Assembly (NCBI GenBank): GCA_914767715.1 | Contig: OU612065.1 | Coordinates: 2,790,001-2,854,000, forward strand | Direction of reading: 5' to 3' | DNA from: Membranipora membranacea | Taxonomy: Eukaryota > Bryozoa > Gymnolaemata > Cheilostomatida > Membraniporidae | Length of the DNA stretch: 64,000 nucleotides | In this document: positions 23,012 through 35,900 of the stretch, in pieces | How the letters are laid out: every line of letters starts with the position of its first letter | Numbering within the stretch: the stretch's first letter is position 1 | Position numbers and translations under genes: made by a program | Notes under the pieces: generated by a model | The model's input: only the letters and a program-made list of their open reading frames with translations | Database searches by the model: none | Told to the model about the DNA's origin: nothing

Positions 23012-23025
23012 GAAAAGGAAAGACC
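23012..23025 (-). promoter_or_regulatory. RPL3 5' TOP / initiator tract
   Basis: On the minus strand GGTCTTTCCTTTTC lies about 16-30 nt before the ATG. Transcription from the C of CTTTCCTTTTC (about 23022) would give a 5' terminal oligopyrimidine mRNA, the class translated under mTOR/LARP1 control. The start site is inferred, not shown. Confidence 0.65.
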
Positions 23026-23489
23026 CTCACACATTCAGATATTCCATACAATACCACCTCTATGAAAATATACAAGAAGAATACATTTTGTTTGGGGGTA
23101 CACCGTATCATCCTTAGGCATGTGTTTATAGCCCTAGTTCTATCAATCAAAACTGTCTGTGACAAAAAAATAAAATAAAATGAGTGTAAATTAATTAATG
23201 GACAACCACATAGCACATGAAAAAAATTTAGAAAACTTTTAGATGAAGGATAGCAATTGATATTCTGCTTCTATTTTTTGAGACAAAACCTGACTCAAAA
23301 TAATGTGATAGAATCAAAACTGTAACCTCACAAATATCCCAGCATCAACTTTTTGCATAAAAATAGGATTGCTTCATCCTAAGGCAAAAGACAGGAGTGA
23401 AGCTTAACCACTTATTACCAAGAGCACTGTCTGCTTCTCACATTTTCATACATCATCAGGCAGCTTGCTGTCAGGTCTGTCTGGTTAAC
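23026..23489. promoter_or_regulatory. Divergent promoter region, RPL3 / NDUFB10
   Basis: About 460 bp separates the likely RPL3 start (minus strand) from the NDUFB10 ATG (plus strand), so both promoters share this interval. No TATA box or CpG cluster is evident. The shared regulation is inferred from geometry only. Confidence 0.5.
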
Positions 23490-25828
23490 ATGGCAGCTCC
23501 AGAAGATGGTTTTGGGAATAGATTTGTTTTAGGAATCTATAAACTTGCAGCCTGGCCAGGTGAAAAACTTAGAGGTAAGAAGGTCAATTTATTTGGATGA
23601 ATTGATTATTATTACTGATTACCACTGTCATGTTTAAAAAGGACAGATATAACTTGTATCAGTCTTTGGGCTTACATACATCATGATAAACATATGAAAT
23701 TCAAAAACAAGCAACCTTCCTTTGCTGTCGAAGTCGTCACTGGGCCCAAGACAAGTCTAGACAGACATACATAGCTATAGTATACTTATAGCCTTTTATC
23801 TCAAAGTCAAGTCAAAGGCCCCTTTTTTCTCAAGCAGAGTATCATATTGTTATAGCCACTCATTCAGATCCACCAGTTTGGCGGCTCAGGTTAATGCAAT
23901 TATTACTGGGTTGAATAGAGGTAGGGGCCTAAAGGTCTAGTCAAAGGAAAAAAAACATATATAAATTAAATATCTAATACATGCACGTATATTTATTAGC
24001 ATTACCATCATGTTTCTCTAGCGTTACAATAATTATTCATATAGATGTGGCTCTCTGTCAAAAGCACTATGTCCTGGTGATAGTGCTAGTATGGCTAGTA
24101 TGGATATTTTTTTGTTCACTATGATATCAGGCCAAGATGAATAGTATGGTAACTTGTAGCCTGTCTTGACAAGCTTTGTTTGGGGGTGGGTGGGGGAACA
24201 AACACCCACCCGCCCACCCCCGAACAAAGCTTGTCAAGACAGGCTAGGTAACTTGCTACTGTCAACAGTAAACAAAGCCTTTCCCTAATCTGCATGACTT
24301 AACATCTTGTGACACTCCTTGTGATTGTAGCAATGACAGCTGGTTCCCGAGAGAAGAATAAATCTGTTTACTATCATAGGAAGTATAAGAGAGTCACACC
24401 AATCGAGGAATGTGAGGAGGACGACTCATTATGTCACTTTGAGGCTAATTTTCAGTACAACAGAGACCGGTATGTTCTTATTCAATGTCCAATGGTGTTG
24501 GGTGAAACTCACACTTGCCTGTCAGTCTGACCATGCTGTTGCTCACCATATATTTATGAGTAGATTGTGGCTCAGCATTGTGAAACTTACTGGTAACTTA
24601 ATTTTATATGACCTGAAGTGAGGGGTAGGCTACTATCAATGACTGTAATGCTGGAAAATCAAGTTTGCCCACTAGGGAAACACTCTCTAATCATATCACT
24701 TTACAATTATCAATCCTCCACAGAGGGATAATTCCTCTACCTGAAATCTGTAGTATACCGACCAGTTGCCAGCCTCGTGTTATGATTTTGTAAGTTTTTC
24801 ATGTTATGTCTACAGAATGATCGATGAGGAGATCCTGAGTATACTGAGACAAAGGTATTTAGAGTGTTGTGTTTATTATCAACAAGATCAGCGTTATAAA
24901 TGCAAGAAGGAGAATGACGATGTTCAGATCTCCGAAACCAACTATTTTGCCAAATGTAAGTAGTCAACGGTAGATCATCAGATATGTCTTAACATAGTTT
25001 AACACTTTCGAATTGAAAAAAAACTACAGGACTACCTGTTGTTCGGTTTTTCCTTTTTTTAAGTATAGTTAAAGGTTAATAGACAAGGAATGGGTTGAGA
25101 GACCAATTGATGCCAGATTTGGAATCTCCATGCTCCATTACATCTGTCGATCATTTTCCAGGGTTATAGGTATCATATTCTAGAAGTTACTCTAAAGAGT
25201 GTGTAAAAAGAATTTAGAGTTTGGTAAATATAAATCTGATGACATCAATAGAATTCAATGATGATGCGTCGTGATCATTATGTGAGGTGGGTTGTGTCAG
25301 GAGTTGTATTTTTTATTAAAAAAAAAACAGGCTTTTATAGCTGGCTGAAGACACTCCGAACATACTTGTCTAAGGGCTCATGTGAGGGTTTAAAGGTTGA
25401 GATCAAGAGCTTGATTGGATACTAGAATACTAGAATACTTAACGCTCGATTCCTCTATCGAGGTCACAAGCCTTGGGGACCCCCTTACATTGTGTTTTTA
25501 CATCCATCAGGTATTGCTGCCTATATCTCAACACTGGATGGCACCAGAGTTTTAAAATTGGTGGTCGTATGTAATGAAGCATGTATATTCCAAATCTGGC
25601 GACCATTAGGCTCTCATCTTATCCTGTCTATATCCCTTCAAATGTGGCAATGGTATGTTCATGGTATATTTCTCTGTTATTATAGATGGAGATCTTGGGG
25701 TTGGAGTGAGCAAAGGACTAAATGCTTTTAGGAAACAGCAGCATAGGATGATATGGGAGAGAAGGAATGGTGTATCTCTTATCGATGGTAAACCTTTATC
25801 AAAAGAAGAATCAGATTCAGAATCATAG
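23490..25828 (+). CDS. NDUFB10: NADH:ubiquinone oxidoreductase subunit B10 (PDSW)
   Basis: Accessory subunit of the membrane arm of mitochondrial complex I, on the intermembrane-space side. Four exons: 23490-23574, 24331-24469, 24816-24955 and 25686-25828, summing to 507 nt (168 aa), against about 172 in human. The start MAAPEDGFGNRF is the first ATG. The family core is clear: YYHRKYKRVTPIEECEEDDS, then a long helix (MIDEEILSILRQRYLECC), then a second helix GLNAFRKQQHRMIWERR. Cysteines in CEEDDSLC and the CCVYY/YKCKK region fit the disulfide-linked CHCH-like fold of the family. The human-type PDSW start is absent. AATAAA lies near 25992. Divergent from RPL3, convergent with RASL11. Confidence 0.9.
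24157..24246. repeat. Palindromic repeat, 39-bp arms (TAGCCTGTCTTGACAAG family)
   Basis: TAGCCTGTCTTGACAAGCTT through a G-rich stretch (24157-24195) is mirrored by its complement (24208-24246), ending AAGCTTGTCAAGACAGGCTA. The same terminal word recurs near 62885-62902 and, with one change, at about 49996-50010. It therefore looks like a dispersed MITE family. It sits in NDUFB10 intron 1. Confidence 0.8.
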
Positions 25829-26311
25829 CTGCATCAAATCAACTGACACTGAGCTAGTATAGCATGTGGGGCTAGATATATTGATTGAGGCTAATTTCCA
25901 CCGTTGGAGATTTACTGTGGATGCTATGACTGGTCAGTTTTGCTCGTTGGTTTTCTTTTTCTCATTCTCTCTTTGTTTTCTTAAATTATGTAATAAAAAA
26001 TCATTGTGCCAAAAATGCATCTGTACAAAACACCAAATTGTAGTCTTTAATTCTCGGCTCAGGATAAAAGGGTTGAAAGCCGTGTGGCCAAAATTTGCAA
26101 AGCCATTTCACCCACAGACTTAATAATGTTTCACCCATATCCATCATCAAAATAATAAATCAGGTAAGCTAGCATAGGAAATTTCTACTATGTACAAAGT
26201 TTCAAAAGTTGTTTTGCCCCCTGATTGCGATGAGTATTGCAACACATCCTTACACTACTAACCAGGAATCACAACAACCTATATTCAAAAATATAAAGAT
26301 TAACTGGCTAA

Positions 26312-28218
26312 CTACGCCGAGCCGTTTCTGTCTCTCCCGAACATGCTGAATCTTCTTTTGAAGTGAGCCCTGATAACCTTTGGTGATCCCATAACTCCAA
26401 TGGATGTTTTTCGTCCATTTTTCTGTATTTCCCTGATATCACACTCGGATAATATCTGTGAGCAGACAATTTGTATCAACCAGTAACAGCAGATAAGTAT
26501 AGTCCATTATATCAAACAACACATTTCTACTGATGCAAAGTTAAAGAGTAAATAGAATCACATTTACTTTGGTGAGGTAACCTGATGTACATGATCTTAC
26601 CTTTTTGATGAAAGATCGGAAAACTATTTCCACGTTTTCATCTTGTGCAGCTGCTGAGCATTCCTCGAAAGAACAACCAGGGTACTTCAGCACACATCTC
26701 TCTGCCTCTTTACTACCTACCTGTCTAAAAGCAATATTGGTTAAGATTGTCATAGGGAAGGTTTTACAGTTTTGACATTCAAATCATGTTGAGAAATAAC
26801 TCAATCACTCAATAATCAAAATAACTGATGTATGGTGGGGTTGCACCATAGACAAAAGAACATGTTGTTGTTGTTTTGTCTATGGGTTGCATTCTCGTGC
26901 TTATACAAGAGTAACTTCCTATGTTTGCGATGGATAGATCTTGATTTTGAAGTCCAACACTGATGGATGTAGCTACTGTGCATTAGCTGTGTTGGATGTT
27001 ATGTGGGGGGATAACATCCAACACAGCTAATGCACAGTAGCTATGATGGATGATACTCAAGGTAAAATGGGTGTTTAGCCATCCTTCCACTCACTATGTG
27101 GTCTATGAGATGACTTTTTAACGAGTTACTCTAACGCCTTGGCTTTACCAAAAAGTGATAAGTAATGAAGCAATGATTCAGGAGTCGCTCTTCTCAAGTG
27201 ATATGCGAGCAAAAACAACTACACACAACTCCTACACATCAGCATAAATACCATAAAAAAACCACTTTATTACTAAAGTGCATTCTACTGTTTATGCTAT
27301 TCACCAACCTTAGATGTTTGAGGTCTGTTTTATTTCCTATGACTAGTGCTGGTTTATTTATGGTAGACTTGCAGTCAAACTTGAAAAAATCTAGAAGGTC
27401 GAGACATGAATTGAAGCTATGGCTGTCGCTGCAACTATACACTACGATCACTCCGTCTACTGCTTCCAGCCCATTTAGGGATGTTACATTCTTCATCAAT
27501 TCCTACCAATTGATGGATAAATATGATAAAATGTAACGTCATAAACTTGTCTAGATTATATAATATTTTCAAGTCTGTGGGGACCAATAACATGTTATCT
27601 ACCACTGCTAAACAAAGTCTTACGCTCCACATCTCTTGTTTTTTCAACTTGTGTCCACTGAAGTCAGAGAGGACTCGATACTGATTATGATTTACAGCAG
27701 TAGAGCTGGTCAGAACATATTATGTATTCTAGTATGTATTCTGTGATGACTTCACATTGAAAAATGACACGGCAAATGCACAACAACCTCATCACATCAC
27801 CCACCTTGCCAGTTTTGTCGATGATTTTGAGATCTAGCATTTTCTCTTCTATGTTCACCGCTCGATTATATGTCTGATCAGTCTCCCCATCATACTGAGG
27901 TAGAAAGCGCTTTGCCAAAAATCTAACAACTAATGCTGCAAAAAAAGTCACATTCATCAGAAGTTAGACAAGAATTGCCATGATTCTTCATTACTTCAGA
28001 GTAAAGTTTGTTTCCATTTCCAGTGCTGATTTTGTTGCAATACTCAATTTGTTGCAATACTCACCAGTTTTTCCCACATTCTCTGTGCCGACAACAAGTA
28101 GCGAACAGGATAGCTTATCTGTTGATGAACGATTTGAGTGACATAGCGAAGAATCACTTAAATTTGCCTTCATCTTGGAGGGCCTCCTGTGTATCATCCG
28201 CTTAACTAGTGTCGACAT
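26312..28218 (-). CDS. RASL11: RASL11-like Ras-superfamily small GTPase
   Basis: Five exons: 28065-28218, 27805-27935, 27309-27502, 26601-26724 and 26312-26455, summing to 747 nt (248 aa), the usual RASL11 length. The P-loop GTENVGKT runs into ALVVRFLAKRFLPQYDGETD, the block that most resembles RASL11A/B. G3 is DKTGK, so a Lys replaces catalytic Gln61 of Ras. G4 is GNKTDL and G5 is CSAAA instead of SAK. The C-terminus GSPKVIRAHFKRRFSMFG has the SP...KRRF pattern of RASL11 and no CAAX box, so no prenylation is expected. Loss of Gln61 is typical of RASL11 and implies atypical hydrolysis. Function in this organism is unknown; vertebrate relatives are linked to growth control. The ATG used is the one after GTGAGG. 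Confidence 0.82.
26842..27042. repeat. Two adjacent hairpin repeats in RASL11 intron 3
   Basis: The first pairs TTGCACCATAGACAAAA (from 26841) with TTTTGTCTATGGGTTGCA (to about 26891). The second is a perfect 32-bp-arm palindrome: AGCTACTGTGCATTAGCTGT through 27002, loop GTGGGGGG, then its complement at 27011-27042. Both are probably MITE remnants. Confidence 0.78.
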
Positions 28219-29917
28219 CCTCACAACAAAGAACAGCTTTGACTGAAAGAAAACATAAGAATCTCTTACTATATTTATTACTTATTCTGTAATATTATGT
28301 ATGATTTTTAGACTGCATATTATTGGACTAGTGTCACTAGTGGCACTTGTAGGTTTATCTTCCTGAACTGTAGGTTAATGTGAGTTTTGACCACCATACT
28401 CACTAATACTTAACTCCAGTCAGGGATTAGCAAATGTCTGTCAAGCTCAACCTAACATAAATTTTAGCACCAATTTCCTGTTTAACATGGCTATATCATC
28501 GGGTTTACAAGGGGTAGTACTAGTTTTGTTGGGTTCGGGAGGGTGCTGAAGCGCCTTCCTGCAAGGGAGTGTGAGGGCGGGCCTCCCTGTTCATTTTTTC
28601 AAAACCAAGCCAGTTTTTAAATTGACAAGCAGCTTGCCAGCATAACACATTCTAAAATTTTTTTCTTGTTAAACAGAACATGAATATGTATATTTGTTTT
28701 GCATTTAGAATTTCGCAGGGGATAAGAATAAATTTAAAAGTAGAGGCAGTATTGGGTTTTCCAGCCTTATTTGTGAGGACGAACCTTTAAGTAAACATTG
28801 AATTTGAGGGACGTTATATCGTATATGATCCCCTGTAATCTCCCTGCTGTAATTGATACTTAAAATATTTTAAATACAGAGAACATATTGTGGAGGGTGG
28901 CAAATGAGTACAGCAAATATTACGAAAGATGTCAATTTTAAACAGTGGTTGAAAAGATCATAAGGTAGTCATGGGAGGAACACTTTTTTGGTCATGATTT
29001 TAATAATCATAGAGAAATGTGAACATTTTGGAGCAAAAAACTTTTTAGGTTAAAGTTAATCCCCTCCCTGTAACAAATTTAGATCCAATTTAACAAGCTC
29101 CATATGCAGCCTCACCTTCTTTTGAATACAACCCTGTGTTTACATCATGTAACAGAAATGCAAGAATAGGAGCACAATAAATGAAGACCAATCAATTGAA
29201 AGCCAAAACATACCAGAGGACAGCAACTGTGACTGTAAGCAGAATATTCTACGGATGTGTATACCAAATAATCGTCTGTCATTACTACAGAATTTGATCA
29301 TAATCGGATTTGTTATGTACAATACATGGTAAACTCACCTTATATACGAATGAGATATACAGTCTGACGTCAAAACAATTTTATTTTGGTGTTCTCTGTC
29401 TGCAGCTATAGAGCTGTGTTCATGTATGCAAGCTGGCAGTTACCATGGCAGGTACTAATTTCCTACTGAACTTTATCACTGTTCTTTTTATTATTCATGA
29501 CGACAACTGAGCGAGGAGTTATGAGTCTCTGTAAATAATGTTATCAGCACTTGAAATAAACTGATGCAAACGCTAATCAGGTGCCCTTGTTACCTGATTT
29601 ATCGAAACCAAAGTACCACATTACAGCAGACATGAGGTTAATGTTATTGTGAAGCCCCTGTTGAAGCCTCCTACCCTCCCACCTTTGTAAAAGAGCTTTT
29701 TGTATCATAAGAATGTGTCTTGCGTCTTCACCGCTGACCATGAATATGAGAAATTGGGGGATATGAGTGACGCTTGATCCTGATGATGGCATCTTTTTTT
29801 GGAAGCAATATTCTTATTGAACAAATACTGTGTAAATATGTTTTGAGATCAATACAAGGTGACTGATAAAAATTAAAAAAACTTGTACAGATTAACATCA
29901 ACAAGGAACTAAGTAAT
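28219..29917. other. RASL11 upstream / ADAM 3' region, mostly no gene seen
   Basis: Contains a palindromic CRE/ATF site TGACGTCA at 29365-29372 and a good minus-strand donor (AAG|GTGAGT) near 29337, which could end a RASL11 5' UTR exon. A 71-codon minus-strand open stretch at 29577-29792 (MPSSGSSVTHIPQFLIFM...) has no recognisable family and may be ADAM 3' UTR. Nothing else is supported. Confidence 0.4.
29365..29372. promoter_or_regulatory. Consensus CRE (TGACGTCA)
   Basis: Exact 8-bp palindrome recognised by CREB/ATF factors, about 1.15 kb upstream of the RASL11 ATG and close to a possible 5' UTR donor. Chance occurrence of an 8-mer is possible. Confidence 0.35.
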
Positions 29918-32900
29918 TTATGTTAGAAAGGGACTCCGAAGGTCTGATACTCCTTGGTCATATATCTTTGAGGGTTTGTGTTGCCTCCCTATAGGCTGGA
30001 AAGTTCTCATTGGTCCATCGTGGGGACGGAATGTGAACGCAGTGGGACACTCGATGGGTGTAATATCATCTTCTTTTGGCTGCAAGAGACTTTGACTAGC
30101 ATCGCATTCATACCGAGCCTCAGGCTGGAGAATCTTTTGATCATACTGGATTGTATGGGGTGAGGAGTTAGATACATTATGATGAGGTGGCCGATCACTT
30201 TGGTTATCTGTACTGTGTTTCATGAGAGAATTTGCAGACGAGGAGTTACTGGCAGGGACAGGTTGCAGGGCTGTGACGTAGTGTATACGGGGAGGCGGTC
30301 TGTTCATATGTGGTGGGGATATTTTTGTAAATGCAGAGGATTCGTTGAGAGTACTCATACTACTGTCACAATGTGGCAGCAGTTCTATAGCACTGTCAGA
30401 AGCGGAGTCATGATTATCTCTTTTAACTAGGTGCTGATATGGAAGGACCTGATACTCTTGATCAGCCTCAGCACTGCAGCTGAATTTGGCATCTGGTGAA
30501 TGACTAGGAGAGACGTCACAGTCTAACTCAGTATCTGGTTTTGGTATGGTTGTGATGAAATTTGGCTCATCCTCATTTTCTGAGCATGTGTGGCTATAAT
30601 CTCCACATGAACACTGAGAGTCACTGCACTCAGGGTTCTCTCCTCCAGGCAGAACTGGCTTCTTCAGTATCCCTACAGTAAGATTCATAATAGTTTTACA
30701 GGCATGATTGTGTAATATGTCAGATAGACTGGGGCTTCTCCTTACTGCCAGTTTTGACGTGTTCCCCTGTGTCAATCTCTAATTATATAACAATGCACTC
30801 AACCCACGAGTCAAAGCCATAAAACAATAAAGATAAGAGCCAAGCTGACATTTTCGTCTGCGTCACTCTGTGCTTATTATTAGTCACTGGATTCAAAGAG
30901 TTTGCATTTGATTTGGTTCAATCGGTCATTTCTTCTTCAGGTTTATATTTTAGTTTGGAGAAGAAGGGCTAATGATCATAAGCATAGCATTTTAAGCTGG
31001 GAGGAAAACAAAATTTGAATGCAGAAAAGTAGGGAGTAAATTTTGTTTGACTATAGATTTTAGTTAGTTAATTCATAGTGGAAGTATGAGTAATTACATC
31101 GTTGACATACTTTTATAACATCGTCCATATATTCAATAGTTGCATGTATTATGTAAAGGAATCAAACTTGTGCAAATACCACCCTAGAGTTGTCCTTCAT
31201 CTAATTATGAGCAAGCAAATCAAATTGAAATTCAATTCCATTATCTCTAACTCCTCCTTCGAAGAGGTGGTTGAAAATAGCTTTTGACTAGAGTCACAAA
31301 AAGACAAAAGATGGTCACATTCTACTAATCATCATGCGAGAGAGCATGAAGACCAGATGATGTTATCTTGGCCATGATTTCTTAGATATAGGTTTAGGTT
31401 TGGGTTTGGTTTTCATGTCATCAAAGTGGAACATAATTTATACCTTTTGGAAGATTATCCTGAACAGGAACATCGTATATAACACATGGTAGTTCAGCAT
31501 GAGTACTATCACTGCTGTCATCACTGGATGAAGAGTGGTGTCTACGTCTTCTCCTCCTCCTCCTACGACCTGAACTCGCAGACTTACTGTTACCAATCTC
31601 CACACTAAATAATATATATCATCACTGTTATCTACTCCTTAGTGATACAATTAAACTTTATGATATAGATACATGGAACTATCGGTGCGTAGCGATAGAA
31701 TATTCCAGCTTTATTATCAAGATCACCTCAAGTTTCTGGCGACATTACACATATGCAACTGAACGAGCTGCTTCAGATGACGAAAAAAACTTATTTGATG
31801 GACATTTTGGAAAAAATAATACACACAAACCTTGCACACCCAGTAGGGTAGGCTATGTCATAAGACACTATACTTCCGTTATTTGCGCTGTGGCCATTCG
31901 TTCCATTTTGCATCTTGTGCTTCTTCATTTTGTCAAAACATCCAACTCTTCGTCTAGAATAAAAATTAAAAATTAATGTTGTTAACATCTCTCGTTGTAA
32001 TAAGGTCATCAAAAACAAAGCAGCAGTTGTATGACAAGAAATTTCTAGGTTATCTACGTATTAGCTACAATACAATATTTGTCACCAATATCTTCCAGGC
32101 AATCCCCGAGGCAGCAACAGTATAGCTGAATTTTCAATAACGCTTCCAATAAAAGATTTCAATCTAATTTGTAGTTTAAAAATGCTATCCACAGTATTAC
32201 ATTAATTAAAAAAACAGTAAACACAAATACCCGACCTGTAGAGGAATATAGTAGCTATAATCACTGTTATGAGAAGGAGCGTAGTGACGAGAATGCCTGA
32301 TATCACCCCTGTAGATATACCCCCTGTACTGGTCCACTTCTGTGTGGTAGCTACAGGCAATGGCAGTGAAGTGGTGGGAACTAGAGGCAATCTGATTAGA
32401 GTATCACACAACCTTCCTCCATACCCAACATCACATGAGCATAACATGTTAGTCGCACATCTCTACAACACAAAGTGATTATGTTCTACCTGACATGAAT
32501 TTCAGGTCTCTCACACTAAGGTGTTGGAGTGAAGAGCAAGTCTACAATCACCTAATGAAGAGGTCACACGAGCGAGCCAGTCTCAAACTATAACTGCAAA
32601 TATTGGCTGCAGATCATCAAATTACCGTTGAAATTTCTGCTACAAGTCAGGAGGGCTTGTGAGTGATATTCTTATACAGCCGAGTACGTTCCCCCCTGCA
32701 TCAATACGCCGAACTTTAATATCCACCATTCGGCAAACATGCTAAATATAAGTTTGGGGGTATTTCAATTAGATTGAGCGATGCTTCACTGAGTGAACGA
32801 TCAGCTTGCAAATTTGGCTGATTTTAATTGATAATCAATTCAGGCTCAAATTTAAACGTCTGAATTCCACAAGTCTCCGCTGTGATTATTTGTACTCTGT

Positions 32901-35900
32901 AGATTATATGTACATATACGGAGAAGCACTGACCCCATGTCCAGAGCAGGTAGTATTAGTGATTGGTGATACTAGACATCCTCTAGCATACAGAGTACTG
33001 ATAGGTACACAGCTCTGTCCCATACATAAGTGATCATCTCCACAGCTAGTTCCATCAGATACTAATCCTCTATTGTACTGATGAGATCCAGGTGTGGTGT
33101 TTATAGTCCTAAGGTACAAAAATACTGTCATAATTCAGCACAAATATTAAAAAAGACAAAAATACCATCTTGGTCATAGTCATCTAATCTGCCATGTAAT
33201 TATACGCAATTTCTAAGAGTTTTGTTTACCATTCAGGAAAAGAAATGTGCGGTGAGAATTCACAAACAAGTCATATGGGGAAATGAAACCAGTTACTTAC
33301 TTGCATATCACTTCATCCTGGCTGTCTACATTGGTTGTTGTCATGCTATGTTTGACGTTTGGTATGACTGGAGAGTTATCACCACCTGTACATTGTAGTA
33401 ACCCACATACAGCGTTACTGTAAAAAGAGGTATGAGCAAGGTCAGGAGATAAAATATAAATACGTAATTGAAAACTGAAAGATTGATAGTGAAAAGCCAA
33501 CCACTATTTTCACCATTTAATTTATGCCCAAACACCAACCAAAAATCATTCAAATGTCTTTTATTCTGATTACCTATTTTTCATCTTGATTGAATATTCT
33601 TCCCTTTTTTCTCGATGGTTTATTTTGAAAAACATTCTTATCCAATGAAAGTTATGCCAATAAAGTTAAAAAATAAGCTATAGTCATGGTTTTGTGCAGG
33701 TCTGTTATGAAAATAATTTTTGTGTTTTAGTCGTAGGACCAAAAACAATGTTACATATTATTATTTGTGTAGCAAAAAACGTACTATGGCGTGCAGCGCT
33801 GGTAATATCCATCAGCAGTTTTACCACAGTGACCGTACACACTGCCAAGTAAGTTGTTAGTGTCGTAACAAGTATCATCAGAAGATTGTGAGGCTTCTCC
33901 CCATACTAACTGACACTGCTTAGTTCTGGTCGGACAGTGACCCTGATAGCATACCCCAGCTCCACCGTCACAAGGCTGACCATTCTCTATAGACTCATCT
34001 GCTGGACACTACATAACAGGTATATCTTTAATAACAAGCATGGCAGCTAATGCTATGTATTTCAGGATTTATAGACCACAACCTGGCTCTGCACAATCAA
34101 ATTTAGATTTGTTGTCAGATCTCACAACCATTATCTCATGGTGTATCAAGTGCAGAAAACTCACTGGGTGTAAGACTAAGTACAAGCCCCAGTACATTAA
34201 TAGGGTGGTGCACATACCTCTCCACTGGTACCATCACAGTACTCAGGAGCGTCACAATCATTCTGTCCTGGTCTACATAAACTCTGTGTAGACTTAGGCA
34301 AACATCTCTCACAACAAGCTCCCGATCTGCATGTAGCCCATGACTTCAACAAGCAGGTGGTGGCATTGCAGCACGGATCTATCTGTCCACATGCCTGTAA
34401 AATTGATCAACTCAAATATAGGCAGGTATTTGTACTAAATTCAAGGATAAATAAAATATTGGACCAAAGTATCACAATGCAGGTGTCACCAGAGGATGTA
34501 TTGAAAATCCCCTTTATGGTATGGCTTACAAGAATAAACCTTGATAATGCATATCCCTAAATCATAGTGAGACTCAAGCTTGGTATATTCAGTCTCTCAA
34601 TAAAAAGCACTTTGGGAAAGCAGGCTCTTGCTGATGAGTTGGCTGACCATGGATTGAGAGGAAACAACTCCAACTTCCAATAGTTAAAAAACTGGTTAAG
34701 CCAAAACCAGAGAAAATGATAAAATAATGATAATAACTTCTGTGTAAGGGAGAATCTGTTTTGACATTAATTTTGGCTTACCCCGATAGGTCCACAGTCA
34801 CATTGTTCACCACGCTCTATGATGCCGTTACCACAGATCTGTGTGTAGTGAGGAGCATCAGTATATGAGCTGAGACACTGACCAAGCTTTACACGAGTCA
34901 GAAGCTCAAATCTCTCCATACTACACGATGAGAACTGGTATGATGCACCTTCTCCACTGAAATCATCAGCATAGTTGACTGATCAACTGCACAACATGGG
35001 CTACATACAATTTTTCCACATTGTGTTTTGTATATTACTTTCATAGAGTATCCATGACTCACCAAAACTACACTGTTGATGGATGCGTAAAAATTGCTGA
35101 CAATAATGGTTCCCTTCTTGTGTATTTTCCCATTTTGTTGATGACTTGCAGGTAACATGACTATGTGAGGACACATTGGACAGCATTGAGACTATGGAAC
35201 TTGAGATTCCCAAACAAAAAATAAACTCAGGTACTTACATGATGTCATTCATGATACATTTGCCAGAAACATGGGCACATTCACATCCTGCAAAACATAA
35301 TTAGAACTATTAACTTCAAACTACTAAGACAAAGAACTTGAAACTTTGTTAGTGTTACCAGTTTGATAATTATGAAACGTTTGGAAGACACTGAAAAGCT
35401 GAAGTAGGGCACTTTACTATCCATTTCCTATCACTCTTATTTTAATTGCTGTTTGTTTATAAGCATTTGCTTAGCAAGGATTGATTTTCTTAAGCTACTG
35501 GAAAAGGATAGCAGGGTTGTTAACACTTTTAGAAAAATGAAATTGTCTGTTAAGCCATTTTTAGTCTCACATATTTTCCGAAGAAAATAAAAACAACTTA
35601 TGTGTGATCAGACATACCTGCAGTATCATGTTCCAAGCCTATGTTATGGCCAATCATGTGAGATATTTCTGAGGCTACTTTCTCAGGATTGGACAAAAGA
35701 GATTTCACAGATATAACAGACAAAGCCCTGTCAGTGCATATTGAGTCGGGGATAGACAGTCCAGAGGCGCTGCCTTCAAACTCACTACCACTACAATACA
35801 CAAGATTTGAGAATATAATCATCGATATCAGATGGAAGTCACTTATGTTTGACAACAACACTATATTGAAAAAGGGAAAATTACGTATTATTATCACCCA

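Noticed and set aside
29577..29792. 71-codon minus-strand frame as a small gene
   Set aside because: No recognisable domain, no splice context, and it sits where the ADAM 3' UTR is expected.
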